Source of the DNA: Halorubrum sp. Hd13
GTDB lineage: Archaea > Halobacteriota > Halobacteria > Halobacteriales > Haloferacaceae
Direction of reading: 5' to 3'
NCBI RefSeq assembly: GCF_002252755.1
Contig: NZ_NHOY01000116.1
Coordinates: 51,421-115,420, forward strand
DNA length: 64,000 nucleotides
Each line of letters starts with the position of its first letter. Position 1 is the stretch's first letter. The position numbers and the translations under genes are program-made. The notes below the pieces were generated by a model. It was not told the origin of the DNA. It did no database searches and saw nothing but the letters and a program-made list of their open reading frames with translations. Shown here piece by piece: positions 60,575 to 64,000 of the stretch.

Positions 60575-61003
60575 GTGCAACCTGTCGAGCGGGCCGAGTT
60601 CGAGGGGGTCGACTACGGTTGGGTGATGCAGACGACGTTCGTGCTCACGATCGTCGTCGGCGCTCCGGTCGTCGCGGTCCTCTCCGCGTTCGTCACCCTC
60701 GAGTCGTGGGGGGCCCGCGCCGCCTTCGCGGTCCGCGTCGGCGCGCCGATCTGGTTCCTGACCGCCGTCGCCGTCGCGCTCTACGCGCGCCGCACCGACG
60801 CCGGCGACGGCGGCGTGACGAGAGACGACGCGGACGCCGAGAGTGAAGTGGGAAGCGCCGGCGACGGCGGGGTGGCGGGAGACGACGATGACGCCGAGGG
60901 TGGAGTGAGAATCGCCGAGGACGACGGTGACGCCGCCGAGGACGACGGTGACGCCGCCGAGGACGACGAACGCGATCGCGCGAGCGAGGGCGCCGGGAGC
61001 TAG
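60575..61003 (+). CDS. Small membrane protein with acidic tail (DUF5822-like)
   Basis: A 142-residue protein with two membrane segments (MQTTFVLTIVVGAPVVAVL and VRVGAPIWFLTAVAVALYA) and a long acidic low-complexity C-terminus containing the duplicated EDDGDAA motif. Haloarchaea have a family of such two-helix proteins, as far as I recall named DUF5822; function unknown. GTG at 60575 is preceded by GATTTGC at about 60545. Its stop overlaps the convergent HAD gene by four bases. Confidence 0.65.
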   Translation: MQPVERAEFEGVDYGWVMQTTFVLTIVVGAPVVAVLSAFVTLESWGARAAFAVRVGAPIWFLTAVAVALYARRTDAGDGGVTRDDADAESEVGSAGDGGVAGDDDDAEGGVRIAEDDGDAAEDDGDAAEDDERDRASEGAGS

Positions 61004-61599
61004 ATCAGGTCCGCCGCCCACGCGAACGCGACGCCGGCGCGCTCCGCCGCCTCCGCGTCGCGCGGCGAGTCGCCGACGAACAGCGCGTCCCCCGGCGCCG
61101 CGCCGAGGCGCTCGACCGCCGCGAGCAGCGACTCCGGCTCCGGTTTGTACGTCCCGACGGTGTCGCGGCCGACGATCGCGTCCGGATCGAGGGCGTCGCC
61201 GAGCCCGTGCGTGTCGACAGCGACCCGGCACGCCTCCTCGCAGTTGAGCGAGCAGACGCCGGCCGGCGGCGTGCTCGGCCGATCGCCCGCTCCCTCGACC
61301 AGTCGCTCGCCGAGCGGGAGCAGCGTCGAGTCGCGCGCGCCGGCCCGCTCGTGGAGCCCGATCGCCTCCTCTACCGGCTCCCGAATCCCGTACTCGTCCG
61401 ACGCCTCCAGCAGGCCCCAGAGTTCCCTCGTCGGCGGCTTGACCGCGTGCTTGGAGTACACGTCGAGCACGGACGACGCCACCGTCCCCCAGTCGACCGC
61501 GAGCTCGACGAGCGTCCCGTCGAGGTCGTAGACGACGGCGTCGTATCCCGCGGGACCGGTCGGTCCGCCGTCGCCGGTCGCCGGCTCGTCACCCGTCAT
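61000..61599 (-). CDS. HAD-family phosphatase
   Basis: A 199-residue HAD hydrolase: motif I VVYDLDGTLVELAVDW, motif III Lys in GTYKPEPESLLAAVERLG, motif IV FVGDSPRDAEAAERAGV. The small cap resembles phosphoglycolate or beta-phosphoglucomutase-type enzymes; substrate unknown. The N-terminal Gly-rich stretch is a disordered extension. ATG at 61599 overlaps the stop of the acyl-CoA dehydrogenase gene (ATGA). Confidence 0.88.
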   Translation of the reverse strand: MTGDEPATGDGGPTGPAGYDAVVYDLDGTLVELAVDWGTVASSVLDVYSKHAVKPPTRELWGLLEASDEYGIREPVEEAIGLHERAGARDSTLLPLGERLVEGAGDRPSTPPAGVCSLNCEEACRVAVDTHGLGDALDPDAIVGRDTVGTYKPEPESLLAAVERLGAAPGDALFVGDSPRDAEAAERAGVAFAWAADLI

Positions 61600-62756
61600 T
61601 TGCCCAACATCCCCCGCGCGATGATCGTCTTCTGGATCTCCGTGGTCCCCTCGTAGATCTCCGTGATCTTCGCGTCGCGGTAGAGCCGCTCCACGTCGAA
61701 GTCGGTCGTGTAGCCGTAGCCGCCGTGGATCTGGACCGCCTCGTTGGTCACCGACATCGCCGCTTCGCTGGCGCGGTACTTCGCCTTCGAGGCCGCGACG
61801 CGGTTGTCCTCGCCCGCCTCGGCCTGCCGGCACGCCTCGCGCACGAGCAGGCGGGCCGCGGAGACGTCCGTCGCCATCTCCGCGAGCTTATGCCGGATCG
61901 TCTGTATCTCGGCGATCGGCTCGCCGAACTGCTCGCGCTCGGCGGCGTACGACGTCGCCTCGTCGAGCGCGGCCTGCGCGACGCCGACCGCCTGCGCCGC
62001 GATCCCGATCCGGCCGCCGGTCAGGGTCCGGAACGCGGCCGAGAGCCCCTTCCCCTCCTCGGTGAGCCGGTTCTCCGCCGGGACCCGACAGCCGTCGAAG
62101 CTGATCCCGGTCGTGTCGGAGGCGCGGAGTCCGAGCTTCTCCTCTTTCCTCCCGACCTCGAACCCCTCCGCGTCGGCCGGGACGAGGAACTGAGTGATCG
62201 AGTCCGGCTCACCGGCGTCGGCCCTCGCGAAGACGATCGCCACGCCGCCCCGCTTCCCGTTCGTGATCCACTGCTTCTCGCCGTTCAGCACGTACTCGTC
62301 GGTCTCGGGGTCGTACTCGGCCGTCGTCGACATCTCCGCCGGGTTCGACCCCGCGTGCGGCTCGGAGAGACAGAACATCCCGACCGGTCGGCCCGCGGCC
62401 GCCATCTCCGGGAGCCAGCGCTCCCGCTGGGCCTCGCTCCCGAACTCGGCGATACAGGACGTGGCGAGGCAGTGGACGGACAGCGCGGTCGCGACCGCGA
62501 GGTGCCCGTACGCCAGCTCTTCGTTGACGACGGCGTACGTCGTCTCGTCGGCGTCGAAGCCGCCGTACGCCTCGGGGACGGTCAGGCCCGTCAGCCCGAG
62601 CTCGGCCAGCCCGTCCCAGGCGTCCTCCGGGAACGACTCGGCCTCGTCGGCCTCGCCGGCTCCGGGCCGGAGCTCCTCGACCGCGAACTCCCGGACGAGC
62701 TCCCGGATCGCCTCCTGTTCGTCGGTGAGCGACGAGCCGACGCGTGCGCCAGTCAT
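61596..62756 (-). CDS. Acyl-CoA dehydrogenase
   Basis: A 386-residue FAD enzyme oxidising acyl-CoA in fatty-acid or branched-chain amino-acid degradation. Signatures are MFCLSEPHAGSNPAEM, the FAD-binding QWITNGKRGGVAIVFA, RIGIAAQAVGVAQAALDEA and the catalytic region QIHGGYGYTTDFDVERLYRDAKITEIYEGTTEIQ, where the last Glu is the likely base. ATG 62756 (MTGARVGSSLTDEQEAI) has a T-rich box about 30 bases upstream. Co-translated with the HAD gene. Confidence 0.94.
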   Translation of the reverse strand: MTGARVGSSLTDEQEAIRELVREFAVEELRPGAGEADEAESFPEDAWDGLAELGLTGLTVPEAYGGFDADETTYAVVNEELAYGHLAVATALSVHCLATSCIAEFGSEAQRERWLPEMAAAGRPVGMFCLSEPHAGSNPAEMSTTAEYDPETDEYVLNGEKQWITNGKRGGVAIVFARADAGEPDSITQFLVPADAEGFEVGRKEEKLGLRASDTTGISFDGCRVPAENRLTEEGKGLSAAFRTLTGGRIGIAAQAVGVAQAALDEATSYAAEREQFGEPIAEIQTIRHKLAEMATDVSAARLLVREACRQAEAGEDNRVAASKAKYRASEAAMSVTNEAVQIHGGYGYTTDFDVERLYRDAKITEIYEGTTEIQKTIIARGMLGK

Positions 62757-62851
62757 GACACTCGGTTCGGTCTCACGCGGAAAAAAGGTGAGCGATCGGG
62801 GTGTGGGGTCCGACGCGGCCGCCCGCTCCCCCGAGGGCTCCTCCGCCTCCG

Positions 62852-63871
62852 CTACTCCCATAACGGGTACAGCTCGTCGCGAGGCGGCTCATCGATCCGA
62901 TCGCCGTCGAGGAGGACGGCGCCGGCGTCGGAGGCGTCGGAAGCGTCGGAGGCGTCTACACCGCCCGCCCCGTCCGCCGCCCGCACCTCGCCGATCTCGC
63001 CGACGGCGATCCCGGCGGCCGCCAGCGCGTCGATCGCCTCGCCGACGCGTTCGGGCGGCACCGCCGCCAGCAGCGCGCCGGAGCCGAACGTCGCCAGCGG
63101 GTCGACGCCCACCGCCGCGCAGCAGGCCTCCGTTTCGGGTCGAACCGGGACCCGGTCGCGCTCGACCGCGAGGACCGTCTCGCTCGCGCTCGCGGTCTCG
63201 ACGAGGGCGGTGAGCAGACCGCCCTCGGTCGGGTCGTGCATGGCGGTCGCGGCGTCGCGGACCGCGGCCGCGTCGGGGACGACGCTCACCTCGTCGAGGA
63301 ACGCGGCGGCGGAATCGAGCGTCGCGGCCGACACGCCCGCCTCGGCGCACTCCTCGCGGAAGTCCGTCGCGAGGATCGCGGTCGCCTCGATCCCGGCGCC
63401 CTTCGTGAGGAGGAGCCGGTCGCCCGGCTCGGCCCCGCCGGTCGACACGAAGCGGTCCGTCGTTCCGAGCGCGGTCATCGAGCAGAGCGGGCGCTCCAGC
63501 GACGGCAGCACCTCCGTGTGGCCGCCGACGACCGCGACGCCGAGGTCGCGGGCGGTCGCGTCCACCTGCTCCGCGACCGTCCGGAGGCGCGCCGGGTCGT
63601 CGTCGGGCAGGAAGAGCGTGTGCGTGAGCCACCGCGGGTCCGCGCCGCTCGCGGCCACGTCGTTGCAGGCGACGTGGACCGCCAGTTCGCCCACGGCGTC
63701 GGCCGCCAGCGAGAGCGGGTCCGCGGCGACCACCAGCGTCGACTCCGCGCCGGTCAGGTCGATCGCGGCCGCGTCCTCGCCGTAGGCGGGTCCCGCCTCG
63801 ATCGCGTCGTCGTCGGCCCCGGTCGCCGCGAGGACCGCCGCGAGCGCCTCGGGGCCGAGCTTGCCGGTCAT
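62852..63871 (-). CDS. AIR synthase/HypE-like protein
   Basis: A 339-residue PurM/SelD-superfamily protein. The N-terminal ATP-binding domain has AYGEDAAAIDL and LAVHVACNDVAASGADPRWL; the C-terminal domain has AMHDPTEGGLLTALVET. The sequence is nearest to HypE-like and ThiL-like enzymes, but no hydrogenase maturation gene is nearby, so the substrate is unknown. A Ser/Ala/Asp repeat (DASDASDASDA) lies near the C-terminus. ATG at 63871 overlaps the stop of alaS (ATGA). Confidence 0.8.
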   Translation of the reverse strand: MTGKLGPEALAAVLAATGADDDAIEAGPAYGEDAAAIDLTGAESTLVVAADPLSLAADAVGELAVHVACNDVAASGADPRWLTHTLFLPDDDPARLRTVAEQVDATARDLGVAVVGGHTEVLPSLERPLCSMTALGTTDRFVSTGGAEPGDRLLLTKGAGIEATAILATDFREECAEAGVSAATLDSAAAFLDEVSVVPDAAAVRDAATAMHDPTEGGLLTALVETASASETVLAVERDRVPVRPETEACCAAVGVDPLATFGSGALLAAVPPERVGEAIDALAAAGIAVGEIGEVRAADGAGGVDASDASDASDAGAVLLDGDRIDEPPRDELYPLWE

Positions 63872-64000
63872 CGGTCGCGCAGCCACGCGACGACGGCGTC
63901 GGCGTCGGCGTCGAGCCCGCCGCCCTGCGCGAACGTTGGGCCCCCGCCCCCGCCGCCGCCGAACTCGTCGGTGACCGCGTCCACGACCGCGCCGGCGTCG
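63868..64000 (-). CDS. alaS: Alanyl-tRNA synthetase, C-terminal end
   Basis: The last 43 codons of a gene that begins beyond the window. They read VVDAVTDEFGGGGGGGPTFAQGGGLD and end in DAVVAWLRDR. The Gly-rich GGGGGGxPxxAQGGG is the end of the DHHA1/C-Ala domain of AlaRS, which binds nucleic acid. A stand-alone DHHA1 protein is the alternative. Confidence 0.75.
   Translation of the reverse strand, partial: DAGAVVDAVTDEFGGGGGGGPTFAQGGGLDADADAVVAWLRDR

Noticed and set aside
1..64000. CRISPR arrays, rRNA genes and cas genes
   Set aside because: I looked for regularly spaced repeats and rRNA-like stretches and found none; the only tandem repeats are the 30-bp gvpJ units and the 29-bp duplication near 38.65 kb.

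Overview
The window looks like a haloarchaeal chromosome, most likely Halorubrum or a close relative. The supporting evidence is very high G+C coding DNA, strongly acidic proteins, leaderless genes with a TATA-like box about 26 bases before the start codon, a Tat-type phosphate-binding lipoprotein, gas-vesicle genes, an MCM helicase with an intein, and archaeal-type PheST, TyrS and AlaS.

Left host arm (1-16472): the end of a gas-vesicle cluster (gvpJ partial, gvpK, gvpL, gvpM), an ArsC-like phosphatase, a coiled-coil protein, and the high-affinity phosphate operon pstS-pstC-pstA-pstB-phoU ending in an AbrB/PhoU fusion regulator. Then come an Lrp/AsnC regulator preceded by a tiny upstream reading frame, a small zinc-finger protein, a peroxiredoxin and a TauE/SafE permease. 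The arm ends with a tightly coupled three-gene operon: a RecA-like protein without a clear Walker A motif, a small helical protein, and a divergent family-B DNA polymerase with altered exonuclease and motif C signatures.

Integrated element (about 16473-32467, 16 kb): it lies between 24-bp direct repeats, the right one inside the 3' end of tRNA-Arg(CCG). It carries a tyrosine recombinase beside attL, a second paralogous recombinase in an operon with a ribbon-helix-helix protein, and a hairpin-rich noncoding segment behind its own promoter (18680-18925). It also has a zinc-ribbon/OB-like gene pair, an SbcD/Mre11-like phosphoesterase, and an Orc1/Cdc6 initiator next to three copies of a C-string motif that probably mark its origin. 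The cargo is a McrBC-type restriction pair whose McrB has what look like three EVE/PUA-like reader modules, plus other nuclease-like proteins. The element is visibly more A+T-rich than the host.

Right host arm (32526-64000): a histidine kinase, RimI, PepF, an M29 aminopeptidase with a transposase-less IS200/IS605-type element directly at its stop codon, pheST and a HalOD1 protein. Next is a run of haloarchaeal genes of unknown role (degenerate M48 membrane protein, MinD-like ATPase, coiled-coil proteins) leading to mcm with its 652-residue intein. Then a TRAM protein, a Ski2/Hel308-type helicase, a rimK-protease fusion broken by a frameshift, a NucS-N/zinc-finger protein, tyrS, a DUF460 nuclease-like protein, panB, a small membrane protein, a HAD phosphatase, an acyl-CoA dehydrogenase, a PurM/HypE-like protein and the end of alaS.

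The most interesting noncoding signals are two dispersed copies (36744-37030 and 59266-59550) of a structured repeat whose stems differ by compensatory changes while loops and linkers stay conserved, the hairpin-rich segment in the element, and the stem-loop duplicated downstream of tRNA-Arg. All calls come from reading the sequence; no database search was run.
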